A stretch of 50,083 bases of DNA from NCBI GenBank assembly GCA_937969415.1, contig CALBWK010000180.1, forward strand, positions 1-50,083. The letters run 5' to 3'. The first letter of the stretch is position 1. The number at the start of each line of letters is the position of its first letter. Made by a program: the position numbers and the translations under genes. The notes below the pieces were generated by a model that saw only the letters and a program-made list of their open reading frames with translations, did no database searches and was not told where the DNA came from. Shown one piece after another: positions 42,318 through 50,083 of the stretch. This DNA is from an uncultured Saprospiraceae bacterium (lineage in GTDB: Bacteria; Bacteroidota; Bacteroidia; Chitinophagales; Saprospiraceae).

Positions 42318-45290
42318 ATGGACTACTTCTTTATGTCCGCAAATAAACGCCAAAGCTGCCAAAAACCTAACAAAATAAAGGGTATTGGCTCTGCTTGTCT
42401 GATTATGGCATTTCATCTCATCACTATTACTGGGTTTGCACAAAATCCAAATCTTGGTATCCCCCCGACAATCAACTACGACAAAAAGAGCTTCAATGCA
42501 GGTAGTCAAAATCGATCAATGACGTATTACAAAGGCAGACTGTATAGTGCCAATAACGGCGGATTGCTCGCTTATGATGGAATAAACTGGTCTGTCCATC
42601 AAACTCCTGAAAACAGCATACTCAGAAGCTTGGCTACTGCCCCAGGGGATACTATATATGTGGGTGGGCAAGGAGAATTAGGGTTTTTCAAGCCAGATGA
42701 GGGTGGCAACCTGATCTATGAATCTCTAATTGATAAGCTTCCAGAGCAGTATAGGGATTTAGGCGAGATCTGGGAAATGACGCATATCGATAAGCACCTT
42801 TATGTCAAGATAGCCTCAGATCAAATACTTAAGCTAGATAATTCTGGCAACCACAATAGTTTTATACACCAAAAAGACATAGGCATACTCACGTCAGTAG
42901 ACAATAGTGTCTACTACCAAGTAATAGGTATCGGTCTATTTTGCATCAAAGATGGTACCTCAACTCGCATACCTCATAGTGAGTCACTTAAAGATTATGA
43001 TATCAGATCAATCCACAAAGCGGACAACGATCTCTTAATTACTACAAGGAATAGAGGCCTGTATCGTCTCAGCGAAAACGGCATCTCCAGCTGGAAGACC
43101 AACATCGAGGATCTACTGCAATCAGCCGTCATCAATAACAGCATTACTACACCAAAAGGACAATTATTAATTGCAACACAAAAAAGAGGCATACTACAAC
43201 TCAATAAACAAGGTCAGGCCATCTGTTTATTTAACAAAGACAATGGCCTTCAGAGCAATTCTGCCTACAGTCTAGTTATGAGCAACTCGGGAGAACTATG
43301 GGCTTCTGTTGGCACAGGCATAGATCGCATTAACCTCAACGCTACAAGTTCAAAATTTCATCCAGCAGGTGAATTAGAAGGAGCTGTATACGACATAGAA
43401 GAGTGGAATGGCTACTTGTGGTTTGCCACCGATAATGGCCTCTTCTATCTAGAACAAAAAGACTACTATAATCCTCAGACAGATACGCAATTTCTAGCAA
43501 TACCTAATACTGAAGGGAAAGTATGGGGACTCAATGTCATCAACAACAATCTCTTTTGTGGTCACGAAAAAGGTGCCTTACTTATAGATCCTCAACTCAA
43601 CACTCGATGGCAACTAGAGGGCCTAGGAACTTGGATGTACATTTCAATAAATCCCGCTCTTATAGCAGTAGGCACTTATGAAGGTGTGCATCTATTGGAA
43701 AACAAAAAAGGCCGGTGGATCGCCAAAAATAAAATTCCAGATCTCAAAGAGTCCAGTAGAATTATGGTCAAAGATGCCAATGATGACTTATGGATATCGC
43801 ATCCCTACTTAAAAGTATATAGGGTTCAATTTTCTGATGATTATGAGACAACCAAACTTACAGAATACGACAAGGACTCTGGCCTCAATACCAATCTGCG
43901 TAATTACGTATTTGAACTAGAAGGAAACTGCTATGTATCAAATGAAACTGGTGTCTATAAGTACCGCCGAAATAAAGACAAGTTTGAAATTTCAGAAGCT
44001 TTTAAGGAAACCTACACATCCGGCAACTACTTAAGAAGCATTATAAAAAAAGAAGAAAAAACATATGCCATAGCCCACAGTGGGACCAATCAATTGAATG
44101 TCACAGAGAATGGCATAGCGCTACTACCAACTGCCACCATTAATACTGACGATAATTATATCGGTGGTTTTGAAAACCTATATGCGTATGGCAACAATAC
44201 GATACTTACTTGCAGTGACAACGGAGTGGTACAATTTTCTTGCAATCACACACCTAGTCCTCCTCAAGCCCCCATCCTATTAGCGACACTTCTGCGAGAC
44301 TCCCAAGACAGCACACTCTACAATGGATATGGGACCAGTATGCCTATGGAACTGGAAGGTAAACGGGATGCCATACGTTTTAGTTTTTCTTCGTTAGCTA
44401 GCACCGCTTATGAGACAGCCTATTACAGATACTTTCTAGAAGGGGTTGACGAAGAGTGGTCTCCTTGGACAGCGCAACCCTTCAAAGAATATCATCAATT
44501 AGAACCAGGAGACTATCGATTTATGGTAAGAGCTGTGGGCCAAGATAGTTCAGAAAGTCCTATTACAGATTTTACATTTAGTATCGCTATTCCTTGGAGT
44601 CAGTCTTGGTGGGCTGTTTTAGCGTACACGCTTGGCCTTCTCTTTATAGGTCTACTACTTCTGCTCATCCCGAGAAAAAAATACAAAGAAAACACCAATC
44701 TCTTAGAGGCAGAAAAAGCAGAAGCAGAAGCCCAAAAGATAGAAATAGAAAAAGAAAAAAATAGGATAGAAGAAGAAAAAAGACAAGCAGATTTAGAAAT
44801 TCTTGAAGCGCAAAGAAAGATGGAACTACTAGAAAAAGAAAAGCTTGAAAATGAAATCCTATTTAAAAACAAGGAGTTAGCGATGTCGACAATGACTTTA
44901 CTTTCCAAGAGCGAGACATTAGATGCAATAAGAACCGGTATGGAGAATATCGAAAGGAAAGTTTTTGATAGCAATACAAAAAAAGAAATCAAGAAGATAC
45001 TGAGCCTTTTGAGAAGTGACGACAGACTGGAGGACGAGTGGAGCAACTTCTCTATACACTTTGATCAAGCACACCACGACTTCCTCAAGCGCTTAAAAGA
45101 AGAATATCCCAAGCTAACACCGAAAGATCAAAAGCTCTGTGCTTATCTCAGAATGAATCTATCTACAAAAGAAATTGCCCCTTTACTCAAAATCTCTGTG
45201 AGAGGTGTAGAAATATCCCGCTATCGCTTGAGAAAAAAAATAGAACTAGCCAAGGAAGTCAATCTCAATGAATTTATGATGGGATTCTAA
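42318..45290 (+). CDS. SusR-like membrane regulator: propeller, Y_Y_Y, TM, coiled coil, LuxR HTH
   Basis: 990 residues. Export signal (SACLIMAFHLITITGFAQ), then about 650 residues of propeller repeats of the two-component-regulator type (SANNGGLLAYDG, LYVKIASDQILKLD, LWASVGTGIDRIN, LWFATDNGLFYLE), a Y_Y_Y domain (about 685-755), one membrane segment (WWAVLAYTLGLLFIGLLLLLIP, about 763-784), a Glu/Lys-rich coiled coil (785-865), and a C-terminal LuxR-type helix-turn-helix (LTPKDQKLCAYLRMNLSTKEIAPLLKIS, about 932-975). No histidine kinase or receiver domain is present, so sensing is transmitted directly to DNA binding, as in SusR. Divergent from the PUL, it is almost certainly its activator. Confidence 0.9.
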   Translation: MDYFFMSANKRQSCQKPNKIKGIGSACLIMAFHLITITGFAQNPNLGIPPTINYDKKSFNAGSQNRSMTYYKGRLYSANNGGLLAYDGINWSVHQTPENSILRSLATAPGDTIYVGGQGELGFFKPDEGGNLIYESLIDKLPEQYRDLGEIWEMTHIDKHLYVKIASDQILKLDNSGNHNSFIHQKDIGILTSVDNSVYYQVIGIGLFCIKDGTSTRIPHSESLKDYDIRSIHKADNDLLITTRNRGLYRLSENGISSWKTNIEDLLQSAVINNSITTPKGQLLIATQKRGILQLNKQGQAICLFNKDNGLQSNSAYSLVMSNSGELWASVGTGIDRINLNATSSKFHPAGELEGAVYDIEEWNGYLWFATDNGLFYLEQKDYYNPQTDTQFLAIPNTEGKVWGLNVINNNLFCGHEKGALLIDPQLNTRWQLEGLGTWMYISINPALIAVGTYEGVHLLENKKGRWIAKNKIPDLKESSRIMVKDANDDLWISHPYLKVYRVQFSDDYETTKLTEYDKDSGLNTNLRNYVFELEGNCYVSNETGVYKYRRNKDKFEISEAFKETYTSGNYLRSIIKKEEKTYAIAHSGTNQLNVTENGIALLPTATINTDDNYIGGFENLYAYGNNTILTCSDNGVVQFSCNHTPSPPQAPILLATLLRDSQDSTLYNGYGTSMPMELEGKRDAIRFSFSSLASTAYETAYYRYFLEGVDEEWSPWTAQPFKEYHQLEPGDYRFMVRAVGQDSSESPITDFTFSIAIPWSQSWWAVLAYTLGLLFIGLLLLLIPRKKYKENTNLLEAEKAEAEAQKIEIEKEKNRIEEEKRQADLEILEAQRKMELLEKEKLENEILFKNKELAMSTMTLLSKSETLDAIRTGMENIERKVFDSNTKKEIKKILSLLRSDDRLEDEWSNFSIHFDQAHHDFLKRLKEEYPKLTPKDQKLCAYLRMNLSTKEIAPLLKISVRGVEISRYRLRKKIELAKEVNLNEFMMGF

Positions 45291-45326
45291 CGAAGACGAA
45301 TTCTTTAAAAATAAAGCAGCACAATT

Positions 45327-45713
45327 ATGGCACTCAAAATAAAGATGGTGGGCATAGCCGTGGAAGACCCGATCAAAGCACATACACACTACACCACTAT
45401 TTTAGGTTTTAAATCCTACATGTATGATCCTGACAATCTATTGGCCATTGTCGTATCTGAAGAAGACCCTGAAGGAACCGCACTTATGCTAGAACCAGCG
45501 ACACACAGTGCATTGGCTACGCAGTACCAGAAAGGCCTTAGAGAACAGAAGATACCTGTGATTACTTTAGCGATAGAAGATATAAAAGCGGAGTACATCA
45601 GACTCGTCAATCTTGACGTACCATTTATAAAGAAACCAACGGAAACTGCTTGGGGAATGGAAGCCATCTTTGATGACAGCCAAGGGAATTACATACAGCT
45701 TATACAGGAGTGA
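45327..45713 (+). CDS. VOC-family protein (glyoxalase/bleomycin-resistance fold)
   Basis: 128 residues forming one vicinal-oxygen-chelate module pair: KIKMVGIAVEDPIKAHTHYTTILGFKSYM, LMLEP, then PVITLAIEDIKAEYIRLVNLDVPFIKKPTE and DDSQGNYIQLIQ. The closing strand and Asp-x-x-Gly-Asn are typical. Metal ligands cannot be assigned with confidence, so the reaction is unknown. It follows the regulator by 36 bp and may be cotranscribed. Confidence 0.82.
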   Translation: MALKIKMVGIAVEDPIKAHTHYTTILGFKSYMYDPDNLLAIVVSEEDPEGTALMLEPATHSALATQYQKGLREQKIPVITLAIEDIKAEYIRLVNLDVPFIKKPTETAWGMEAIFDDSQGNYIQLIQE

Positions 45714-45728
45714 CCAAATTTCTGGATA

Positions 45729-47954
45729 CTAAAATATATGCCTATATCCTAGGCCTAAATTCAGTACCACTTCCTCTCTATAGTTGCTGTATCCAATTTC
45801 AAAATTTACCGGCCCTATCGGTGCATCGTACCCTAACAACAACCCACCACCATATACAGTAGGAGTTGTGGACCTATCAAATGTTGCACCTAACACATCT
45901 ATACCGTAGGCCATCTGAATGACTGGGGATAAATGAAATGACTTATTGAGTTTGAGACGTACGGCAGAACGAACAGCAATATGAGAACCTAGTAACAGCT
46001 CTGAGTCATTAAGCCCCATAAACCCATAGGTTAAATTCTTGCCTTGACTAGGCCCTCCGACCCTATAATTGTCTAAAAAAGTACTGCCGAAATTATATCT
46101 CCCTTTGAGACCCACTTCAAAAACAAACTTATCGGACAACCTAAGATACTTATCAAAAAAGAAATCTAGTACTTGATAAGTGTCATCCCCTTCTACATTC
46201 AAAAATGGATTTTCCACTTCTCGCTCTATGACCTCTGCTCTGTTATCAAAGACAAAGTTGGCATCTACACCAAAGGTCATCCCAGAGTCAGGATAGGGTT
46301 GTTTATTAAGATCGTTATAGTGAATCCCTATGAATGCCGTACTTCTATTGGACTCTAATTCTATGATGTCCCTATTTCGCAACCGCTCTGGCTTTATCTC
46401 ATCATGCATAAAAGCATAGCCAACAGAAAACAAATACTTATTCTTCCACTCCTTATTGGCTTCCAAAGACACTCGGCCTTGCTCATAGATATACTGTCCA
46501 TTGACTTGGCCTTGATTAAAGAACGGCAACTGGCTGCGCTCAAGCTTTGCGGAAGTCTTAATCAACCAGGATGGCGCCGATGGAATACGAATATAATAGT
46601 ACCCTTGAATACCTGGAAAATCCGAAACTCTTGCATCTATCCGAAAATTAGAAGGCCGACCAATGACATTCCTAGCTTCTCCGGAAATAATGAGTGCTGT
46701 ATTATACAATTCGAATCGATTGATATTAATACCTAGACTAAAAGGATCAACTTGCTCTACATCAATGTCAATACCAACTTTATTCTCATCGATATTAAAA
46801 AAGGAATAGGAAGTTCTAGAAAAATTCTTAGTCCCATAGACTCTTGATAAATTTTGTTCGATTTCATCTAGAGTCACTGCAAAATTTTCTTGAAAACGGA
46901 CGCGACCTCTTATCATCTTCTCGAAAGCTGCTTCTGATTCATTTATCCTAATTTCAGAAAATCGTAAAGACTTGGAATACTCTAGCTTTTCTTTTTTAGG
47001 CTGAGGAGGAAAGCCCTTTAGCTGAGCAGCTAACTTTTGCAAACTCACTGACTGTGCTTGAGCAGCTTCATACCCTAATTGGATAAACTTTTCATACTTA
47101 TGAAAATCAAAAGTGCCTTCATCTTTTACATCCGGTAGTATGAGCACATCGGTGAGCGCTTTTTGGTTTTCTGTATCTAACAGATTGGCCATAGATGCTG
47201 ACTGCTTGAGAATATCAAACATAGAATACATCTCATCTCTAGTCGCCTTCTCGCTACCAACGTAAACACCTATAACAATATCGGCGCCGAGATCTTTCGC
47301 CTCTTCTACAGGAAAATTTCTGAGCAAGCCGCCATCCACATAGAGTCTGCCATCAACTTCTTTTGGTGGAAACACCGTAGGTATGGCCATACTTGCACGG
47401 ATGGCATTGCCTATGTATCCTTTATCCAATACATCTATAGAACCATCTTCTATATCCACTGCTACACATCTAAAAGGAATCTGAAAATCATCAAAATCTT
47501 CTATTTGGTAGGCTGGACTATAGACTTTTGAAATAACGAGATCCAACTTTTGCCCACGTATAAATCCTCTAGGTAATCGAAAAGAAGAGTTCTTCCATAG
47601 GGCTGATATAGGAATTCTATCGTGAAAGGCTTTTTCTATAGGCGCTACCTCATTTAACGGAACTCTATTGCTCATCAACTGATTCCAGTCTAGCTCACCC
47701 GCAATTTCGGCAATACGATCAGCAGAATACCCCATCGCAAACAAACCACCGACGACACTTCCCATACTGGTTCCAGTAACGTAATCGACTTCTATACCTA
47801 GCTCCTCTAAGTACTTAATGACACCTATATGGGCAAAGCCATGTGCAGAGCCGCCAGATAGAGCAAGGCCGATTTTAGGCTTAGCAGTAGTGTTTTCCTG
47901 AGCAGGAAGAAGAGTGCTCAAGCAAAGGAGAATAGATAGACAAATGTATTTCAT
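45729..47954 (-). CDS. Patatin-like phospholipase fused to POTRA and outer-membrane barrel
   Basis: The ATG at 47954 (MKYICLSILLCLSTLLPAQE, signal peptide) is preferred over 47966; 741 residues. A patatin domain comes first: oxyanion GGSAHG (38-43 counted from 47966), nucleophile Ser67 in GTSMGS and Asp211 in DGGLLRNF, giving a Ser-Asp dyad. A POTRA-like segment (SEIRINESEAAFEKMIRGRV ... NLSRVYGTKNFSRTSY, about 335-390) and a 16-strand Omp85-like barrel ending in LGLGYRHIF follow. This is the PlpD/type Vd-like architecture of patatin outer-membrane proteins common in Bacteroidota. The lipase domain is either displayed on the surface or retained in the periplasm. Confidence 0.92.
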   Translation of the reverse strand: MKYICLSILLCLSTLLPAQENTTAKPKIGLALSGGSAHGFAHIGVIKYLEELGIEVDYVTGTSMGSVVGGLFAMGYSADRIAEIAGELDWNQLMSNRVPLNEVAPIEKAFHDRIPISALWKNSSFRLPRGFIRGQKLDLVISKVYSPAYQIEDFDDFQIPFRCVAVDIEDGSIDVLDKGYIGNAIRASMAIPTVFPPKEVDGRLYVDGGLLRNFPVEEAKDLGADIVIGVYVGSEKATRDEMYSMFDILKQSASMANLLDTENQKALTDVLILPDVKDEGTFDFHKYEKFIQLGYEAAQAQSVSLQKLAAQLKGFPPQPKKEKLEYSKSLRFSEIRINESEAAFEKMIRGRVRFQENFAVTLDEIEQNLSRVYGTKNFSRTSYSFFNIDENKVGIDIDVEQVDPFSLGININRFELYNTALIISGEARNVIGRPSNFRIDARVSDFPGIQGYYYIRIPSAPSWLIKTSAKLERSQLPFFNQGQVNGQYIYEQGRVSLEANKEWKNKYLFSVGYAFMHDEIKPERLRNRDIIELESNRSTAFIGIHYNDLNKQPYPDSGMTFGVDANFVFDNRAEVIEREVENPFLNVEGDDTYQVLDFFFDKYLRLSDKFVFEVGLKGRYNFGSTFLDNYRVGGPSQGKNLTYGFMGLNDSELLLGSHIAVRSAVRLKLNKSFHLSPVIQMAYGIDVLGATFDRSTTPTVYGGGLLLGYDAPIGPVNFEIGYSNYREEVVLNLGLGYRHIF

Positions 47955-48038
47955 AACCGAGCGCAAAGGTAGGCGCTCGGGAGATGGGATTCAATGGCTA
48001 AGAGGAGGTAGAATGGTTAATTATCGCATAGTTAGATC

Positions 48039-48057
48039 TGTCAAAAATGGTTTGACA
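48039..48057 (+). promoter_or_regulatory. higO: Perfect inverted repeat operator of the higBA locus
   Basis: TGTCAAA-AATGG-TTTGACA, two 7-bp arms and a 5-bp centre. Its right arm contains the -33 TTTG of the promoter at 48051-48082, so binding by the HigA antitoxin would block transcription. Confidence 0.75.
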
Positions 48058-48082
48058 ATTGTTCACTATTTAGATAACTTTG
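48051..48082 (+). promoter_or_regulatory. Sigma-A promoter of higBA
   Basis: TTTG (48051-48054), 20 bp, then TAACTTTG (48075-48082): a good match to the Bacteroidota consensus. The toxin ATG follows only 5 bp after the -7 element, so the predicted transcription start is at or next to the start codon and the mRNA may be leaderless. Confidence 0.75.
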
Positions 48083-48087
48083 GAGCA

Positions 48088-48431
48088 ATGGACGAAAAGG
48101 TCAGAGAGGTCAAATTATATAAAAACTACTTCAAGGATTTTTATAAAAGTCTGACAAGAAATCTAGGTCCAAAGTAGACTGGACTATCCAACTCATAGAG
48201 TATCACGAGTTTGTACCTATTGACTACTTTAAGAAACTAACTGACACAGACGGTATCTGGGAAATTAGAGTGAAACTAAGCTCACACGCATTTAGGATCT
48301 TATGTTTCTTCGATGGAGGTAAACTCATTGTGCTCGAGAACGGATTTAGAAAGAAGACACAAAAAACTCCAAAACAAGAAATAGAAAGAGCTGAACGAAT
48401 TAAAAAACAATATTTCAATGAAAAAGAATAA
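48088..48431 (+). pseudogene. higB: HigB-type (Gp49/RelE-like) toxin gene with a frameshift
   Basis: From the ATG at 48088 the frame reads MDEKVREVKLYKNYFKDFYKSL and stops at TAG 48175-48177 after 29 residues. The rest of a Gp49-family toxin continues without interruption in the -1 frame from 48171 to TAA 48431 (KVDWTIQLIEYHEFVPIDYF ... GIWEIRVKLSSHAFRILCFF ... NGFRKKTQKTPKQEIERA). Adding one A in the CCAAAG at 48169-48174 would restore one open frame of about 115 residues, the family length. HigB-type toxins are ribosome-dependent mRNA nucleases; the conserved KKTQKTPKxEI C terminus is intact. The simplest reading is a single-base deletion that inactivates the toxin, or a sequencing/assembly error. 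Confidence 0.88.
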
Positions 48432-48717
48432 GAACCTTCAGTCGTTTGACGATCACTTAGATGAAGAATATGGTGAAAAGGGGACGAAGTTACGAGATGA
48501 GTACGAGGCAGGATTTGAAGCATTTAAACTAGGTGTCATGCTTCAAAAACTAAGATCTGAAAAAGGATTAACACAAGAACAATTAGCAGAGAAATGCGGT
48601 ACAACGAAAAGCTATATATCCAGAATTGAAAACAATGCATCTGATATTAGACTATCAACTATAATTAGAATATTCCAAGAAGGATTTGGAAAACAAATCA
48701 GATTAACGGTCAGATAG
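48418..48717 (+). CDS. higA: HigA-type antitoxin, XRE helix-turn-helix
   Basis: 99 residues with an XRE helix-turn-helix (LGVMLQKLRSEKGLTQEQLAEKCGTTKSYISRIENN, about 38-73) and a short N-terminal extension rich in acidic residues that would wrap the toxin. The start overlaps the toxin 3' end by 14 bp, the usual coupled toxin-first arrangement. The antitoxin appears intact although the toxin is not, and it is the presumed binder of the palindrome at 48039-48057. Confidence 0.9.
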   Translation: MKKNKNLQSFDDHLDEEYGEKGTKLRDEYEAGFEAFKLGVMLQKLRSEKGLTQEQLAEKCGTTKSYISRIENNASDIRLSTIIRIFQEGFGKQIRLTVR

Positions 48718-48749
48718 AAAGTAAAAATGAGTGCTCCCTTGAGATAAAC

Positions 48750-48777
48750 AAAAAGCGGAGCCAACCACGGCTCCGCT
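48750..48777 (-). terminator. Terminator of the 103-residue unknown gene
   Basis: AGCGGAGCC / GGCTCCGCT, a 9-bp GC-rich stem with a 6-nt loop, followed on the minus strand by TTTTTG. It lies about 50 bp after the stop of the gene at 48829-49140. Confidence 0.85.
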
Positions 48778-48828
48778 CTACTCAGAGGACTATTATGAAT
48801 AAGAGAAAGATCTAAGTCGTGACTAGGT

Positions 48829-49140
48829 CTACGCCACGTTGTTGTAAGTTCTGTAGGGAATATCTGCTTTCTCTAGGATACTCTTAAATATGCTCACTGA
48901 TCTGCTGTTGCAGAATTCTTCTTTGATAAGGGCCTCCATCGTCTCTATATTCTTAATAGCTGAATTAGGAAAGAGACTATCTAAGACCTTCTTGACAGAT
49001 CTTAGATAATGCGAGTAGATACAGATACCATACTCTACTTTCTGTGTGCCAAATAAATCGATGACACCACCTTCGGCTTTCTTGCCTCTGATAAAAAGAT
49101 TGCCTTCTTGATTGATGTGTACTTGCCAGTTAGTATTCAT
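48829..49140 (-). CDS. Unknown 103-residue protein
   Basis: I do not recognise this family. The start NTNWQVHINQEGNLFIRGKK suggests a short beta hairpin, and the remainder (VEYGICIYSHYLRSVKKVLDSLFPNSAIKN, MEALIKEEFCNSRSVSIFKSILEKAD) looks alpha-helical. There is no signal peptide or membrane segment, so it is cytoplasmic. It has its own terminator and diverges from the WYL regulator across a 94-bp gap, which suggests that the regulator may control it. Confidence 0.7.
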   Translation of the reverse strand: MNTNWQVHINQEGNLFIRGKKAEGGVIDLFGTQKVEYGICIYSHYLRSVKKVLDSLFPNSAIKNIETMEALIKEEFCNSRSVSIFKSILEKADIPYRTYNNVA

Positions 49141-49203
49141 GATAGTTGAGATTTGAATTATTTAATTACTGATAACAGTACAATGATGCAGTTCACAATG
49201 CAT

Positions 49204-49211
49204 TATATTTG
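49204..49211 (+). promoter_or_regulatory. -7 element of the WYL regulator gene
   Basis: TATATTTG matches TAnnTTTG 23 bp upstream of the regulator ATG. No good TTTG lies at -33. It overlaps the edge of an imperfect inverted repeat (TGATGCA ... TGCATTA, about 49183-49205) that could be an autoregulatory site. Confidence 0.5.
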
Positions 49212-49234
49212 CACGATAAAACAAACCGCTCATT

Positions 49235-50083
49235 ATGTCCACCAATAAGCATGCGCTGATACGATACAGAGTCATAGACAAATGCCTCCGTCAGACCGAT
49301 AAGGCCTGGAACTGGAAGTCTCTTTCCGAAGCCTGTGCTGTGGAGATAGAGAAAGTCACCTCCAAGCCCACTACCCTCTCAGAGCGGACTATCAAAGGTG
49401 ATCTCCAGTCGATGCGTCACGATGAAGCGCTCGGCTACTTTGCCCCTATAGAGTATGATCGTGCAGAGAAATCCTACTATTACTCCAATCGACAGTACTC
49501 GATTACAGAGGCGCCACTCAATAGATCAGATAGTGACGAGCTAAAGAATGCCATAGGACTGCTGAGACAATTCACTGGTTTTCAGCACCTTGCGGGGATA
49601 GGCAACATCATCCAGAAGCTAGAACTACTGGCCTACGAGTCTACCTCTACCTCAGAGAGTATCGTCCATCTCGCTCAGCCCTCTGAGATCCCAGGGCAGA
49701 AATGGCTAGATCAACTCTATGAAGCCATCAAGGAACAGAAAGCATTGGCGATGACCTATAAGCCCTTTGATAGAGAAGCATCGGCAGCCATCATCAGTCC
49801 GTACTTACTCAAGGAATACGATAATAGATGGTATCTCTACGCCAAGAATCACGGCAAATCCGTCCTCAGAACCTATGGGCTAGAAAGGATCACGGAGCTC
49901 AAAGCGACTTTGCAAGAGTATAAGCCAGCTGAAGACTTTGACCCGGAACGCTATTTCAAGGATATCATAGGTGTCACCTTGGAGCCCAATAAGAATCCCC
50001 AAAAGATACAGCTCGAGGTCTACGGTAATACGAAAAACTACATCTTGACGAAGTCCCTGCACAAGACTCAACGCATTGTAGAA
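49235..50083 (+). CDS. WYL-domain transcriptional regulator, C-terminus cut by window edge
   Basis: From ATG 49235 the frame stays open for 283 codons to the window edge. The N terminus (HALIRYRVIDKCLRQTDKAWNWKSLSEAC ... LSERTIKGDLQSMRHDEALGYFAPIEYD) is a winged helix-turn-helix of the DeoR-like type found in WYL regulators; the WYL domain follows (EAIKEQKALAMTYKPF ... ISPYLLKEYDNRWYLYAKN), with the WYL-equivalent WYLYA at about 199-203. WYL domains bind nucleic acid or nucleotide ligands and often regulate DNA-damage or phage-defence genes. The gene's targets cannot be told from this window. Confidence 0.88.
   Translation, partial: MSTNKHALIRYRVIDKCLRQTDKAWNWKSLSEACAVEIEKVTSKPTTLSERTIKGDLQSMRHDEALGYFAPIEYDRAEKSYYYSNRQYSITEAPLNRSDSDELKNAIGLLRQFTGFQHLAGIGNIIQKLELLAYESTSTSESIVHLAQPSEIPGQKWLDQLYEAIKEQKALAMTYKPFDREASAAIISPYLLKEYDNRWYLYAKNHGKSVLRTYGLERITELKATLQEYKPAEDFDPERYFKDIIGVTLEPNKNPQKIQLEVYGNTKNYILTKSLHKTQRIVE

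Noticed and set aside
44600-45046. 148-residue Ser-rich minus-strand frame inside the regulator
   Set aside because: It mirrors the Glu/Lys-rich coiled coil of the real gene; the low-complexity Ser/Phe composition is a by-product.
11584-48057. Shared regulator for the RES-Xre and HigBA operators because both contain TGACA/TGTCA-type arms
   Set aside because: Arm length and spacer differ (TGACA-TT-TGTCA versus TGTCAAA-AATGG-TTTGACA) and each locus has its own HTH antitoxin; resemblance is probably chance.
48160-48180. Programmed -1 frameshifting in the higB toxin
   Set aside because: There is no X-XXY-YYZ slippery heptamer (only T-CCA-AAG) and no evident downstream pseudoknot; a mutation or sequence error is simpler.

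Overview
The window looks like chromosomal DNA from a heterotrophic Bacteroidota bacterium, probably a marine or aquatic Saprospiria- or Flavobacteriia-like lineage; the family cannot be fixed from this sequence alone. Evidence: a SusC/SusD polysaccharide locus, C-terminal sorting domains of the type IX secretion system (T9SS), a gliding-motility-associated C-terminal (CHU_C) protein, lipoproteins with acidic export signals directly after the lipobox cysteine (CGDDDD), and promoters of the Bacteroidota form TTTG-N17..20-TAnnTTTG.

Layout. 1-2672: str operon on the minus strand (rpsL, rpsG, fusA cut by the window edge) with a well-formed promoter. 2705-11700: GNAT acetyltransferase, a secreted propeller protein, an AAA/DUF4143 ATPase preceded by three 32-bp tandem repeats, a secreted intradiol-dioxygenase-like protein, RecQ, a secreted PHB-depolymerase-like esterase, and a RES-Xre toxin-antitoxin pair with a double palindromic operator. 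11715-19570: surface propeller lipoprotein, isoprenyl diphosphate synthase, amidohydrolase lipoprotein, metF preceded by a candidate SAM-clan riboswitch, a VOC/flavin amine oxidase pair, and tRNA-Leu(CAA). 19709-31370: TolC and HlyD-type efflux subunits with no inner-membrane pump beside them, a DUF2064 glycosyltransferase, a BtuB-like TonB receptor, an MscS channel, a C1B-type protease, a membrane-anchored hydrolase and a 985-residue CHU_C protein with six tandem Cys repeats.

31376-45290: a DUF900-like hydrolase, then a compact polysaccharide utilization locus (PUL) transcribed leftward as PKD surface glycan-binding lipoprotein, GH16, SusC, SusD, GH3. A sensor-regulator with a propeller, Y_Y_Y domain, membrane segment, coiled coil and LuxR-type helix-turn-helix but no kinase or receiver is encoded divergently. 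The enzymes fit beta-1,3-glucan (laminarin) use: surface GH16 cuts the chain, SusCD imports oligosaccharides, GH3 releases glucose. 45327-50083: VOC protein, a patatin/POTRA/beta-barrel protein, a HigBA toxin-antitoxin locus whose toxin is frameshifted, a small unknown protein, and the start of a WYL-domain regulator running off the right edge.

The observations most worth following are the riboswitch-like RNA before metF, the tandem palindromic repeats before the AAA/DUF4143 gene, the broken HigB next to an intact HigA with its operator-promoter, the kinase-less PUL regulator, and the WYL regulator at the edge. I found no insertion sequence, prophage or CRISPR array, and no gene set that I could defend as a wholly new multi-gene system.
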